DNA from: Desulfobulbaceae bacterium
GTDB lineage: Bacteria; Desulfobacterota; Desulfobulbia; Desulfobulbales; SURF-16
Assembly (NCBI GenBank): GCA_020444175.1
Contig: JAHLLM010000009.1
Coordinates: 78,481-142,480, forward strand
Length of the DNA stretch: 64,000 bases
Direction of reading: 5' to 3'
Shown here in pieces: positions 10,110 to 20,621 of the stretch; within the stretch, counting starts at the first letter, position 1, and every line of letters begins with the position of its first letter. A program made the translations under genes and the position numbers. The notes under the pieces were generated by a model. It was not told the DNA's origin. It made no database searches and saw nothing but the letters and a program-made list of their open reading frames with translations.

Positions 10110-12824
10110 TCAATATCTTTCGAAATAATCATCCTTCTCCAGATCAAGCTTAATTCCTCGCTCTTCCTTCATGGATGGGGAAGGGGGCTTTTGCATTCCT
10201 CCCCTGCGGGGGGCTGCTGCAGGAATCTGTAAAGGACTTCCCTTGCCTCCACCATTCTCCGAGACAAAGTGACCATCGCTTATTTTGAATATGGAGACAA
10301 TTTCAAGGAGTTGTGCGGACTGAGCATTGAGCTCTTCGCTCGTGGCGGCCATCTCCTCGGCGGCGGAACTGTTGCGTTGAATTACTTCATTAAGCTGCAC
10401 AACGGCATTGGCGTTTTCCTGTATGCCTTTGGCCTGTTCTGAACTGGAAACATCTATTTCTTCGACAAGCTCTGCGGTTTTCTGGATCTGCGGAACAATG
10501 TTGGAGATAAGTTTGCCGGCATTTGCGGCCACATCAACGCTGGTATCGGCAACGCCTTTTATTTCCTGGGCCGCATTCTGACTTCGCTCAGCAAGCTTTC
10601 TCACTTCAGAAGCCACCACGGCAAATCCCTTGCCGTGTTCCCCTGCACGAGCAGCTTCTATGGCTGCGTTCAGGGCCAATAGATTCGTTTGTCTGGCAAT
10701 TTCTTCTATTATGGCAATTTTCTCTGCAATGGTACGCATGGCGCTCTCCGTCTCGGAAACCGCCTCGCCGCCCTTGACTGCTTCAGTTGAAGTTTTTGAG
10801 GCAATGGAAGCTGTTTCACGGGCACTGTCGGCATTTTGCGAAACCATACTGGACATTTCTTCCATGGAAGAAGAAATTTCTTCCACTGTGGCAGCCTGTT
10901 CACTGGCCCCTTCGGAAACGGATTGTGAGGTATCACTTAGCTCGTTGCTGCCCACGGCAACCTGCTCGGAAGCCTGTCTGACCTGGAGAATGACGCCTTG
11001 CAGACCGTCAATCATCTTGTTTAATGACGTTTTTATGGCACCGAAATTATCAAAAACCTCCAGGGTATCGTCATCCGCCGGCGCCAAATCATATTGCGAA
11101 GTAAGATCCCCTGCTGATACAACCTGCAGCACATCGGCAATTTTCTCGACTTCAATATTCTGGTACTGGGAAATCTTCTGCATCTTGCGCTGCGCTGTTT
11201 TAATCTCAGTGAGATCGGTGACAACCTCAAATGCACCGACAACCTTTCCGTTTTCATCCTTGATGGGAATGCCGCTGTAGGCGATATCCAGATCATGTTT
11301 GCCAGGATGGGCGTCGGTTTCACTGCTGGCGACAGAAGCGCTGCTCATGGCCCGGCCACAGGCACAGCCCGCCGTATGGCAATCACCAGATTTCATAAGC
11401 TCGTGGCACTTTTTGCCCATTACATTGTCTAAAGGCAATTGAACCACATCCAGCACTGCCTTATTGGCGTAGAGAATGGTAAAATCATTGTCAATGGAAA
11501 TACAGGGATTGGGCATTGAATCCATATGTTCGACAAATATGTCAGCAACCTTGTTGCCTCCGCTGAGCAACGCGCCGTATATCCCCGATAAGGTGGTGGT
11601 ATCTGCCCGTGAAGTTAATTTACCGACACCAATATCCTTCACCATTGCTGAAAATGCCTGTTCCATATCACTCAGCGATGAGGCAATATCATCCATGGCC
11701 TGCCCGGTTTCGCCAATCTCATCCAGCCTGTTCAGTGCCAGAGGCTCCTGAATATCGCCGCGGGCAAGTTTTTTGGCAAAATCAACGCAGCTTGCCAGAG
11801 GCCCGATTATTGATTTTGATATCAGATAAGAAGCGGCAATACCGAGTATGATGGCAAGAACGCCTATGGCCATTATCACCGTGCGCGTACTTTTGGCGTT
11901 ACTGATCATCTGGTTTTCTGAAAGAATATTTTCCTTGGCCAAGCTGGTCATCCGGGCAAGAAGGGCTTGCACTTCTTTTAGATGCGTCTGGGTTTGCCGG
12001 GCATAAATCTGCTCTGCCTCGTGCATGCCTTCAAGGTTTTGCCGGGCCTTTTTCTGCATCTTTTCCAAATCTTCACGCACATTGGCCAGCTCAGGCAATA
12101 CTTTTTGCTGATAAATCCGGGTGGCACCGGCAAAATCTCCCCCCGCAAGACTTGCATCAATTTCCTTCCCAAAGGCATGGAGTCGCTTATGGGGGGCTTC
12201 AATATCGTCGAGAAGATGGGAAAAATCCTGATTCGATTCACTTATTTTCTGCCCCTCTTCACCATACAGAAATTGGCCAAAAGCGCATTTGGTGTGGTCA
12301 AGCTGCACATCAAGCTTGCGCTGTTTTGTTAAAATCGCGTCCTGCACCTTACTGGTCCAGGCAACATGATCCAGCTCCTTCCGGGTAAGAAAAGCGGGCA
12401 GATCAGGATCTGCATGCTTAAATATTTCTTTTATTTTTATAGCAGTGGCATGCAGCTTTTTATGGGGCTCTTCAATAGCGGCAAGGGGCTCTCGCAACTG
12501 GGGCAGCAGATTCTCAGCCTCCTTTCTGCCATCACCGTAGTACCATTTTCCAAACCCGCACTTGGTATGATCAATTTCAACTGCTAATTCCCCGGAATCT
12601 TCATCCGTCAGAAAAGCCGAAACCGCTCTGGCCCAGTTCAGATGATCAACCTCGCGCTGAAGCAGTTCACTGCGCAGACTGTTGCCGTGCGATACTTCCA
12701 GACCGTCCTGAACCACTTTTCCCAGACCGGAAATAGCCCAGATGGCGATAATCACCAGTAAAATAATGACGATGGCAGCATTTGCTGTAACTTTTGTTCC
12801 TATTTTCAAATCTTTCCACTTCAT
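10110..12824 (-). CDS. Methyl-accepting chemotaxis protein with two extracytoplasmic CZB domains (MCP-2)
   Basis: 904 residues and collinear with MCP-1: TM1, two CZB units (DHTKCGFG and DHTKCAFG), TM2, HAMP, PAS with the same Cys-rich loop, one copy (not two) of the 75-residue HAMP-like module, and the signalling hairpin. The C-terminal tail is YFERY again. The protein sequence of the signalling half is nearly identical to MCP-1, while the sensor half is more diverged, which suggests tandem duplication followed by selection or gene conversion on the kinase-control region. The SD AAGGTG precedes the ATG. It is expected to act in the inner membrane with CheA/CheW proteins encoded elsewhere. Confidence 0.95.
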   Translation of the reverse strand: MKWKDLKIGTKVTANAAIVIILLVIIAIWAISGLGKVVQDGLEVSHGNSLRSELLQREVDHLNWARAVSAFLTDEDSGELAVEIDHTKCGFGKWYYGDGRKEAENLLPQLREPLAAIEEPHKKLHATAIKIKEIFKHADPDLPAFLTRKELDHVAWTSKVQDAILTKQRKLDVQLDHTKCAFGQFLYGEEGQKISESNQDFSHLLDDIEAPHKRLHAFGKEIDASLAGGDFAGATRIYQQKVLPELANVREDLEKMQKKARQNLEGMHEAEQIYARQTQTHLKEVQALLARMTSLAKENILSENQMISNAKSTRTVIMAIGVLAIILGIAASYLISKSIIGPLASCVDFAKKLARGDIQEPLALNRLDEIGETGQAMDDIASSLSDMEQAFSAMVKDIGVGKLTSRADTTTLSGIYGALLSGGNKVADIFVEHMDSMPNPCISIDNDFTILYANKAVLDVVQLPLDNVMGKKCHELMKSGDCHTAGCACGRAMSSASVASSETDAHPGKHDLDIAYSGIPIKDENGKVVGAFEVVTDLTEIKTAQRKMQKISQYQNIEVEKIADVLQVVSAGDLTSQYDLAPADDDTLEVFDNFGAIKTSLNKMIDGLQGVILQVRQASEQVAVGSNELSDTSQSVSEGASEQAATVEEISSSMEEMSSMVSQNADSARETASIASKTSTEAVKGGEAVSETESAMRTIAEKIAIIEEIARQTNLLALNAAIEAARAGEHGKGFAVVASEVRKLAERSQNAAQEIKGVADTSVDVAANAGKLISNIVPQIQKTAELVEEIDVSSSEQAKGIQENANAVVQLNEVIQRNSSAAEEMAATSEELNAQSAQLLEIVSIFKISDGHFVSENGGGKGSPLQIPAAAPRRGGMQKPPSPSMKEERGIKLDLEKDDYFERY

Positions 12825-12973
12825 GGTTTCACCTTCTGTTCAAAAGAGGCCAAGTAGTTCTACCCAAAAAAACTTAACAAAAAAAATATTATGGTCATAA
12901 AAAGTGTATCTAATCAAGCACTCATTATTTTTTCAGAAAAACAACACGATACAACAAATAATAACAATTATTT

Positions 12974-15880
12974 TTAACTCTTGTCCAGACATTCCCTGAC
13001 AAGCACAGCGAGTTTTTCTCTATGAAGGGGCTTAAAGGTAAATTTTTTAATGCCCAGGGCAAGTGCTTGCTCCTGTGAAATGACGGAACTGAAACCGGTA
13101 CAGAGAATAATGGGGAGTTCTGACCGTATTTTTAAAATTTCCGATGCAAGATCATAGCCGGACAGACCTGGCATGGTCTGATCCAGAATAATCAAATCAA
13201 ACTGATCGGGATTGCGGCGAAATATCTCTAAAGCCTTCTGACTGTCAGTTGTTCCTGAAACCTGGTAGCCGAGGATGGCCAGAGTTGCCTTGCACATGGC
13301 AACGATGGCGCTTTCGTCATCAACAACGAGAATCCTTTCACTGCCACTGGGAAGAGACTCATCCTTCTCCTTTTCTCTTACCTGGGAAGAATCTTCCGAA
13401 ATGACCGGCAGATATACATGAAAGGCAGTACCAACGCCCGGTTCACTTTCTACCTCAATAAAACCTTTATAACCCGTGACAATGCCATGAATAACAGCAA
13501 GACCCAGTCCTGTCCCTTTCCCTGTTTCCTTGGTTGTGAAGTAGGGGTCGAAAATTCGCTCAATTGTCTCTTTTTTCATACCCTGCCCCGTATCAGAGAT
13601 CGACAGAACAAAAAAGTCTCCCGGCTCTGCCCCTTTTTCCTTCACATCTTCAGCCTTGATTTCTCTCCTGCGCAATGAAACAGAGAGTGTCCCCTTTTCA
13701 TTTTCCATGGCATGCAGGGCATTGGTACAGAGATTAACCACAATCTGATGTATCTGGGTCGGATCACCTTGAAGCAAACCATATTCAGCCTCGATATCTT
13801 CCTGAATATCAATTGTACTTGGCAGAGAAGAGCGCAGCATTTTCAATGCCTCTTTGATAATGGGATGGGGCAGCATGGGCTCCAGATTCTGTTCTGATTT
13901 CCGACTAAAGGTAAGTATCTGTTTGACTAGCCCTGTGGCTCTTTTAGCAGCATTAATGACTTGGTCGATATCATCCTGTACATGACTTCCCGCATGGATC
14001 TGCACCTTCACAATCTCTGCAAACCCGAGAATGACGGAGAGAATATTGTTGAAATCATGGGCAACACCTCCTGCCAGGGTGCCTATTGCCTCCATCTTCT
14101 GGGCCTGATGAAGTTTCATTTCAAGAATATTCTTTTGCTCCTCAAACAAAAGTGTTTCCGTGACATCACGGCCTACCCCCCTGAAACCTGATGGATTTGC
14201 CAGCACATCCCGCAAAAGAGATATGGATAATTGTAAAATTCTTTTTTCTCCGCTGGGAGTGATTATCTCATAATAATCTATTCGCTGGGGCATGCCAGAC
14301 TTTCGTACCAATTCAAAAACATGGGCAAGAATTTCAGAGGATTCAGGGGAAGTAAACTCTTTAAAATGTTTGCCTGCAAGATCACTGTCAGGACGTTCAA
14401 GAAGTTGGCACATGGCCCTGTTGAAGAACACAAGATTTCCGGAGAAATCTATTTCAAAATAGCACTCCTCAATATTATCCAGAATAGACCTGTACTTTTC
14501 CTCACTTTCCCGTAAGGCAAGCTCACTCTGTCTTCTTTCCGACAGGTCCCGGGCAACATTAAGTATAACCTCCTTGCCGCCATAGAGGATTGGACGTGAA
14601 TTTATTTCAACAGGGAAATAATCGCCATCCGCCTTGATATGCTTGGTCTCAAGACGGATCCTCCTTTTAACAGTGAAGGTATTCTGGTTTTCCAGTTGTC
14701 GAAAAAGCAGCTCCGTGTCTTTTGCGGGAAGAATGGAGGCAATATGCACATGAAAAAAAGCTTCCCTGCTATACCCAAGCCTGCTGTAGGTTGCCTCATT
14801 TGCATCAACAATCTGGCCCTCTCCATCAAATAAATAAACGGCATCATCGACATTTTCAAGCAGATCCTCATAGCGCGATTTTTCATCGGCAATACTGATG
14901 AGCATATTATTAAAAGCAAGAGCAAGCTGGTTAAATTCAAGATAAGGGCTTAACCGTTCAAAATGCAGATCTTTTTTTTCCACAGAGATCAGCACAGCCT
15001 TATCAGCAAGCTCCTTAAGCGGTCGTGACATCTGATTGCCGAGAAAAATGGCAAGGGTTGCTGAAAAGCCGGTAACAAGAATTCCAAAAAGGGCGATAAG
15101 CAAACTGATATTTCTTTTCTCTCTGGTCAGTTTTTCAAGAGAGTCAAGAAAATAGAGACTGCCGAAACCAGTCAACGACGACAGGATATGTCCTTTGTCG
15201 AGATGAGTAAAACCGGAAACTGCAGAATGACTTGAGATCGTTTCAGCATCAAGGGAAAAAAGTGGTTCGCCAAGCTGATCAGTGACAGGGTAGAGACCGC
15301 CAGGTCGCAATATGGCTATTTCACTGTCAGTGGTCTGCCGGATTGATTCAAGAACCTCCTTGTCCCGGGTAAGATCATAGACAACATACCCCCATCCCAG
15401 CCGTTCGGTTCTCCGCATGACAGGCGTGGCAAATACCCAGAAAAGTCCGGCATGATGCCCCTCCTCCCAACTAACCCCTTTGTATTGCCTCAGGTCAAAA
15501 AATTCCTGGGGCAAGGGTGTCCGTCCATTGGGATGAAGAATCTCGTTCTCACTGCTCTTAACAAAAAAATACATCCCGTTTTCCGGGGGATACAATTTTT
15601 GCAGCTGCTCTTCGAGTTGGGCCACAACTTCAAGCATCATGGTTACCCGAATAGTATTATCCAGGCTCAGGTCTCGCAGTCTGCGCTGAACATGGGCCAA
15701 TCGATTCTGAAGGATGAGCTCGATCTGACCTTTTTGAGCAAGCAGCTTATTGTGAAACTCGGTTGTCAGCCTTTTACTGAAATAAAGATAGAGTGACGTC
15801 GAAATCAGCAGGACGGAACCGGTCACCAGCAAGACAATAAATGTCATCAAGAAAGATGAAAAGCGTTTTTGATTTTCCAC
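12974..15880 (-). CDS. Hybrid sensor histidine kinase (Cache-like, HAMP, PAS-PAS, HisKA, HATPase, REC)
   Basis: 968 residues with a GTG start at 15880; an ATG 12 codons in is possible. N-terminal TM at about 10-33, extracytoplasmic sensor domain to about 260, second TM at about 258-280, then HAMP. Two PAS domains follow (SRYEDLLENVDDAVYLFDGEG... and ESEEKYRSILDNIEECYFEI...). The H-box is LAGGVAHDFNNILSVILGF; the G box is GKGTGLGLAVIHGIV. The C-terminal receiver has VVDDES and phospho-acceptor D in LIILDQTMPGLSGYD. No DNA-binding output is present, so signalling must pass to another protein. It lies 76 bases downstream of a periplasmic binding protein gene on the same strand, its likely partner. 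Confidence 0.93.
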   Translation of the reverse strand: MENQKRFSSFLMTFIVLLVTGSVLLISTSLYLYFSKRLTTEFHNKLLAQKGQIELILQNRLAHVQRRLRDLSLDNTIRVTMMLEVVAQLEEQLQKLYPPENGMYFFVKSSENEILHPNGRTPLPQEFFDLRQYKGVSWEEGHHAGLFWVFATPVMRRTERLGWGYVVYDLTRDKEVLESIRQTTDSEIAILRPGGLYPVTDQLGEPLFSLDAETISSHSAVSGFTHLDKGHILSSLTGFGSLYFLDSLEKLTREKRNISLLIALFGILVTGFSATLAIFLGNQMSRPLKELADKAVLISVEKKDLHFERLSPYLEFNQLALAFNNMLISIADEKSRYEDLLENVDDAVYLFDGEGQIVDANEATYSRLGYSREAFFHVHIASILPAKDTELLFRQLENQNTFTVKRRIRLETKHIKADGDYFPVEINSRPILYGGKEVILNVARDLSERRQSELALRESEEKYRSILDNIEECYFEIDFSGNLVFFNRAMCQLLERPDSDLAGKHFKEFTSPESSEILAHVFELVRKSGMPQRIDYYEIITPSGEKRILQLSISLLRDVLANPSGFRGVGRDVTETLLFEEQKNILEMKLHQAQKMEAIGTLAGGVAHDFNNILSVILGFAEIVKVQIHAGSHVQDDIDQVINAAKRATGLVKQILTFSRKSEQNLEPMLPHPIIKEALKMLRSSLPSTIDIQEDIEAEYGLLQGDPTQIHQIVVNLCTNALHAMENEKGTLSVSLRRREIKAEDVKEKGAEPGDFFVLSISDTGQGMKKETIERIFDPYFTTKETGKGTGLGLAVIHGIVTGYKGFIEVESEPGVGTAFHVYLPVISEDSSQVREKEKDESLPSGSERILVVDDESAIVAMCKATLAILGYQVSGTTDSQKALEIFRRNPDQFDLIILDQTMPGLSGYDLASEILKIRSELPIILCTGFSSVISQEQALALGIKKFTFKPLHREKLAVLVRECLDKS

Positions 15881-15956
15881 ATCAATTCATTGGTAACGTT
15901 ACAGAGACAGGTTTTTGCCCACTCGCTGGCGGAATATGAAAAGTCCAGCAAAGAGC

Positions 15957-17033
15957 CTATTTTCCTTTGCGCGAGGTAACGATTTCATCGGCAGCAAGGA
16001 GGATATCGGCCGGGATATCAATACGGAGTCTTTTTATTCTCTCAAGATTGAACACAAGGGCATAGCGCAATGCCTCGGCTATGGGGACATCACCAGCCTT
16101 TTTTCCTGAAAAAATTTGCGCCACCTTTTCACCAACCTCCCTGCCCATTGCCTCAAAATCAACCGCAGCTCCCCCAAAAAGCCCCAAATGAGTAAAAGAA
16201 TAGTTAAGGGAAATTGCCGGTTTACGACAGTGATCTACTGTCCATCTGAGAATTTCCGGAGCTGTTATGGTTTTACCCGCGTAATCCTTAAGAAGAAGAG
16301 CCACGGGATAAATTGTGCCTATATCACTGCTTTCATTAATTGTTTTAATTTCATCCTGGTATTCTTCCCAGGTTGCCACAACCTTAATATCAAAGGCCAG
16401 GGGAATCCCACTGTCCGCCAGTTCCCTGTTGATCTGTTTAGTGATCGCCTGTCCTGTCGGTGACATATCGGTCAGCATACGCACTTTCTGCAAGTCAGGG
16501 AAAATCTTCTGTTGAATACGCAGCGCATCGGCAATATGCAATTTTTCATAAACACCTGTGACATTATGTTCCGGCTTTTCCCAGCTTGTCATAAAATTTT
16601 TTATTTTATTGTACTCTTCCGGCTGATTATTCATGCCGGAAAAAACAATTTGCACAGGGGTGTCGACCAAGTTAAGGGCCACTGTGCGAAAAGCGTTATC
16701 ATCGAGTGTCACGAGGACATCAGGCTTGAATTGACGAATAAGAGCAAGCGCTTTTTCTGCCTGCTCTGCAATAAGCGCCGGTGTATTGTTTTTGCTTTTT
16801 GTATCCATGTAGTATGTCTTTAATGTGACATTTTTCCCCACGGAAAAGCCTTTCTCCTCCAGGCCAGCAAGAACGCCTTCATGTTGCGGTTGCCCGCAGA
16901 TATGATTTTTCTCGTAACTGTGCAGGATAAAGAGTTTCCAGCTTTTTTTCTCTGACGCCCAGCTTAAATGCCCACAGCAAACGCAGGCTATAAGCAGATA
17001 AAAGGCAGCCAGCTTCACTCCATCACTTTTCAT
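15957..17033 (-). CDS. Periplasmic ABC-type substrate-binding protein (PF04392-like), orphan
   Basis: 358 residues with a signal peptide (about residues 1-26, ending CCGHLSWA). The text has features of the TrpX/ABC_sub_bind family: KLFILHSYEK, EGVLAGLEEKGF, KPDVLVTLDDNAFRTVA, VFSGMNNQPEEY and VRMLTDMSPTGQAI. The SD GGAGG lies about 11 bases before the ATG at 17033. No permease or ATPase gene is adjacent. It sits between two hybrid kinases and directly upstream of one, so a sensory role, presenting a ligand to a kinase, is more likely than transport. The ligand is unknown. Confidence 0.88.
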   Translation of the reverse strand: MKSDGVKLAAFYLLIACVCCGHLSWASEKKSWKLFILHSYEKNHICGQPQHEGVLAGLEEKGFSVGKNVTLKTYYMDTKSKNNTPALIAEQAEKALALIRQFKPDVLVTLDDNAFRTVALNLVDTPVQIVFSGMNNQPEEYNKIKNFMTSWEKPEHNVTGVYEKLHIADALRIQQKIFPDLQKVRMLTDMSPTGQAITKQINRELADSGIPLAFDIKVVATWEEYQDEIKTINESSDIGTIYPVALLLKDYAGKTITAPEILRWTVDHCRKPAISLNYSFTHLGLFGGAAVDFEAMGREVGEKVAQIFSGKKAGDVPIAEALRYALVFNLERIKRLRIDIPADILLAADEIVTSRKGK

Positions 17034-17100
17034 TGAAATGAATGTCCTCCCGGATTGGCAAAAAACAATATTTTCTTACAACACGTTATGAAGCAGCAAC

Positions 17101-17155
17101 AAAAAGTTACTTACGTGTCAGCGGCGGTTGAGCGCTTTTTTCACAAAACCGCCAC
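17101..17155 (+). repeat. Dispersed intergenic repeat family 2, copy 1 (partial)
   Basis: Contains AAGTTACTTACGTGTCAGCG, then GCGGTTGAGCGCTTTTTTCA and CAAAACCG. It matches the other copies near 36132-36215 (inverted), 42301-42395 and 47291-47384 over the core TTACGTRTCRGCGGCGRTTGAG-T-run-AAACCG. It lacks the 5' part seen in the longer copies. Confidence 0.7.
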
Positions 17156-17167
17156 AGGTTAAATGAC

Positions 17168-20100
17168 TTAAAAGGGCTGCCCATCAAGAACTTGACGGAC
17201 AATGCGTGCGAGCTCCTTGCGGACCACAGGTTTTAAGATAAATCCGGTGATTCCGGCCTGCCTGATTTCCTCTTCAGCCAGGCCCGCATTAAATCCGGTA
17301 CAAAGCAGAATAGGCAGATCCGGCCTGATTTTTTTGACCTCCCTGGCCAGCCCGATACCTGTCATTTTCGGCATTGTGTAATCGGTAATCAAAAGATCGA
17401 AACGCCCGGGATCTTCCTGAAAAGCCTGCAGAGCCTCCAGAGAATCTGATTTTCCCAAAACGGTGTAGCCAAGCAGCTCAAGCATACGTGGCCCGATTTC
17501 AACAATAAATTCTTCATCATCAACAAAGAGTATGCTTTCCGTTCCTTCCGGAAGAGGTTCCTCTTCCGGATGCTCTACAATGACCCTTTCAGACTGTATT
17601 GGAAGAAAGACGTGAAACGAACTGCCTTTTCCCTCATCACTGTACACAGTAATTGTACCGCCCAAACTCTTGACTATGCCGTGCACCACGGAAAGCCCCA
17701 TTCCCGTTCCTTCGCCTTCGGCCTTAGAGGTAAAAAAAGGATCAAAAATTCTTTCCTTTACGTCCCGAGACATTCCATGGCCGGTATCGCTGACGCCAAG
17801 CTTGACAAACTGTCCGGGGACAATATCAGGATGAACCCGGGCAAAATCCTGGTCAAGCTCTACGTTGACAAGGCTTATATCAAGATATCCGCCATTTTCC
17901 CGCATGGCATGGGCCGCATTGGAACAGAGATTCATAATAATCTGATGAATGCTGGTCGGGTCTGCCATCACGGTTTCTTCGGATTGAAAATTTTCCCGGA
18001 TCTCTATGGTTGACGGCAATGAAGCCTTGAGAAGTTTGATTGTCTCTTTAATTATAGGCTTGACCTGAATGGCCTGCGGCGAAGTCTCTCCCTGACGGCT
18101 GAAAGTCAAAATCTGTTTGACCAGATCCCTGGCCCTTTTGGATGCATCCAGTATTTTGCCAAGGCTCTCCTGGGCCACGGAATTTTCTGAAGTTTCGATC
18201 TTGGCAATTTCCGCAAACCCAAAAATAGCGGCCAGAATATTGTTAAAATCATGGGCAATGCCGCCTGCCAGTGTGCCTATTGCCTCCATTTTCTGGGTCT
18301 GCCTGAACATTGTTTCAACTTTCACCTGCTCAGTGACATCACGTTTGACAAAAACATACCCCATACAACTCCCGCTCCCACTCAGGATTGGAGAAACAGT
18401 GGCATCCTCTTCCACGATATTGCCATCCTTTCTTTTCGTTGTCAGCCTTCCCCTCCAGACCATTCCATCAGTAATAGTCGACCACATTTCCTTATAAGAA
18501 GAATCTTCCTCTCTTTCATACAAATCAAAATAGGATTTGTTCAGAAACTCGTCGCCGGAATAACCGGTTATTTTTTCAAAAGCAGGATTTGCATATTCAA
18601 TAATGCCTTTTTCATCGGTAATGATGATTTCTTCCGCTGCCTGCTCAATGGCCGAGGCCTGCCGAATGAGTTGTTGCTCAACCTTTCGCTGTTCCGTTAT
18701 GTCATGGACAATGGCCTGAATATACATTTTCCCGGATAAGCGAATGGGTTTCAGGTTGACTTCGGCATCAAACACGGTGCTGTCGTAGCGCTTGAGGGTC
18801 CACTCGAAAGCAAGGGTCCGACCGGCCAAAATCTCCGCATTGTTTTGTTTGATCATTTGCTGCGAATCACTGCCGTTCGCCTGTTGCTGAGCTGAAAAAT
18901 GAGCTGTTGTCTGTCCTATTATCTGATGGCGTTCACAGCCGAGCAGTTCTTTGGCCTCAGTGTTACAATCGATAATAACCTCATCTTCAAGAATGAAAAT
19001 AGCATCACTTGCTGCATTAAACAGAGCTTTATAGCGTTTTTCGTTTTCCGCCAGTTCCTCAAAAACTTTTTCCCTCTCATCAGTCATCTGGTTGGCCAAC
19101 CGGGCCAGCTGCCGGAACTCACTGAAGTGGAAAGAATCAATATCGAGAACCTTTGAAAGCGATGCGGATTCCTGAAAAAAAATGGTAAAGGCGTCAAAGC
19201 TTTTCTTTACTTTCAAGATGATGTAACGAGAGAAAAGAAGGACAACAACAAGCAGACTGATAAGGACGAGAATGATATGGATAATACTCGTCTTTACTCG
19301 AGCAAGCATCTCCTGCCTGGCCTGGGAAATATTTTTGTCAATATCATCCACATACTCGGAGGCACCGATATACCATTGCCACTTGTCCATCCCGACCACA
19401 TAGCTTATTGTCACCGCAGGTTCTTCTCCCGGCCTTTTCGGCATCACATCAAACACATAGCCGCCGTCTCCCCGGGCATGCTCGATAAATTCGGCAACAA
19501 CTCTTTGTCGATCACTCTTGGAGTCGGCAAGCATGTTTTTCTCTTTTGGGTCCCCGGTCAGATTTCTCCCATCAAACTGACCTGCAAAGATATGCCCATT
19601 TGCACCAAAACGAATCTCTTCGATTCTTTGCAGTACCTCTTTTTGGAGGCTTTCTTCAATATCATCAAGATACATGCCGGTCCCGATAAACCAGTTTAAA
19701 GGGGCAAAATATTTTATATAGGATATTTTTTTTTGATATCGTCCGTCACTGTCCGGAGGAATCCAGAGATAGGAATAAAATCCTTCCCCCTTCTGTTGAA
19801 TCAGTTCTATCATGTCCCGAATTATATAGGTGCCCGTTTCGTCCTGCAAATTCAGAATATTTTCCCCTTCAAGTCCCATGCTGTCGCTTGAAAGCTGTTC
19901 AACCCCGTCAAGGGACGTCGCAAAATAAACCCCTCTGCCATCATTGAAGCGTATAGGCCGTAATGCCTCCCGCACAAGAGCGCGCATCTGTGTACTCTCT
20001 TTCTGCCCGGCATATGTTTCATAAAGATGAGAGGCAAGTGCATGGGCCTCATCCACACGTGCCTTGATGAGTTGACGAACCTGTTCGTCGTTTTGAATTT

Positions 20101-20317
20101 TTAGAAAAGATATGTAATCAAGGATACCGTTGACCTGCTTTTTCAACTCGATTTTATGACTATCAAGTAAAGAAACACGCAGTTCCTCGGAACGAAGGCG
20201 GAATTGGGAATACTCCTGGGAAATCCACAGATAGCCAAGCAGAGCAATGGAAAGACCCACCAGCAAACCCGTATTAATGAGTAATGTGCGGGAAAAGCTC
20301 TTTACAGGTATTGGCAT
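17168..20317 (-). CDS. Hybrid sensor histidine kinase with Cache sensor (Cache, PAS-PAS, HisKA, HATPase, REC)
   Basis: 1049 residues from the ATG at 20317 (MPIPVKSF); the frame stays open to a TTG at 20356, and neither start has a good SD. TM1 is at about residues 12-32. A large extracytoplasmic Cache-type sensor follows, with GRGVYFATSLDG and the paired WFIGTGMYLDDIE and WYIGASEYVDDI motifs, then TM2 at about 345-365. Two PAS domains, H-box LAGGIAHDFNNILAAIFGF and G box GEGTGMGLSVVHGIV come next. The C-terminal receiver has FVDDEE and D in LLITDYTMPKMTG. There is no DNA-binding output. Cache sensors usually bind small organic ligands; the ligand here is unknown. Confidence 0.93.
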   Translation of the reverse strand: MPIPVKSFSRTLLINTGLLVGLSIALLGYLWISQEYSQFRLRSEELRVSLLDSHKIELKKQVNGILDYISFLKIQNDEQVRQLIKARVDEAHALASHLYETYAGQKESTQMRALVREALRPIRFNDGRGVYFATSLDGVEQLSSDSMGLEGENILNLQDETGTYIIRDMIELIQQKGEGFYSYLWIPPDSDGRYQKKISYIKYFAPLNWFIGTGMYLDDIEESLQKEVLQRIEEIRFGANGHIFAGQFDGRNLTGDPKEKNMLADSKSDRQRVVAEFIEHARGDGGYVFDVMPKRPGEEPAVTISYVVGMDKWQWYIGASEYVDDIDKNISQARQEMLARVKTSIIHIILVLISLLVVVLLFSRYIILKVKKSFDAFTIFFQESASLSKVLDIDSFHFSEFRQLARLANQMTDEREKVFEELAENEKRYKALFNAASDAIFILEDEVIIDCNTEAKELLGCERHQIIGQTTAHFSAQQQANGSDSQQMIKQNNAEILAGRTLAFEWTLKRYDSTVFDAEVNLKPIRLSGKMYIQAIVHDITEQRKVEQQLIRQASAIEQAAEEIIITDEKGIIEYANPAFEKITGYSGDEFLNKSYFDLYEREEDSSYKEMWSTITDGMVWRGRLTTKRKDGNIVEEDATVSPILSGSGSCMGYVFVKRDVTEQVKVETMFRQTQKMEAIGTLAGGIAHDFNNILAAIFGFAEIAKIETSENSVAQESLGKILDASKRARDLVKQILTFSRQGETSPQAIQVKPIIKETIKLLKASLPSTIEIRENFQSEETVMADPTSIHQIIMNLCSNAAHAMRENGGYLDISLVNVELDQDFARVHPDIVPGQFVKLGVSDTGHGMSRDVKERIFDPFFTSKAEGEGTGMGLSVVHGIVKSLGGTITVYSDEGKGSSFHVFLPIQSERVIVEHPEEEPLPEGTESILFVDDEEFIVEIGPRMLELLGYTVLGKSDSLEALQAFQEDPGRFDLLITDYTMPKMTGIGLAREVKKIRPDLPILLCTGFNAGLAEEEIRQAGITGFILKPVVRKELARIVRQVLDGQPF

Positions 20318-20437
20318 AAAGGATTCAAGTTTTGTGGGTAGCGAATTGCCGTACAATACAGAGAACCAACATAAGCCACCATCAGGAGGAGAGAAGAAAA
20401 AGAATCATCCCCTTGCGATGACCTGACAAACAAACTA

Positions 20438-20462
20438 GCCTCATATGAGTTTATAATGAGGC
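20438..20462. promoter_or_regulatory. Inverted repeat upstream of the hybrid kinase gene
   Basis: GCCTCAT at 20438-20444 and ATGAGGC at 20456-20462 form 7-base arms around an 11-base loop. It lies about 120 bases upstream of the kinase start. It could be an operator; there is no T-run, so a terminator is less likely. Confidence 0.3.
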
Positions 20463-20621
20463 AAAGAGAAGTGTCAAGCAAAGAGGAAATTCAGACCAAC
20501 CATTCCTCTTCAACCGTTTCACATTTATGTTCCCAGCTCACCCGACCCTTTCAGGTCGGAACGTGTTGCTATTGCCACAGGTAGCGAGTCTGTCTCTGCT
20601 ATCAGGCTGCTGAAGGCAGAC

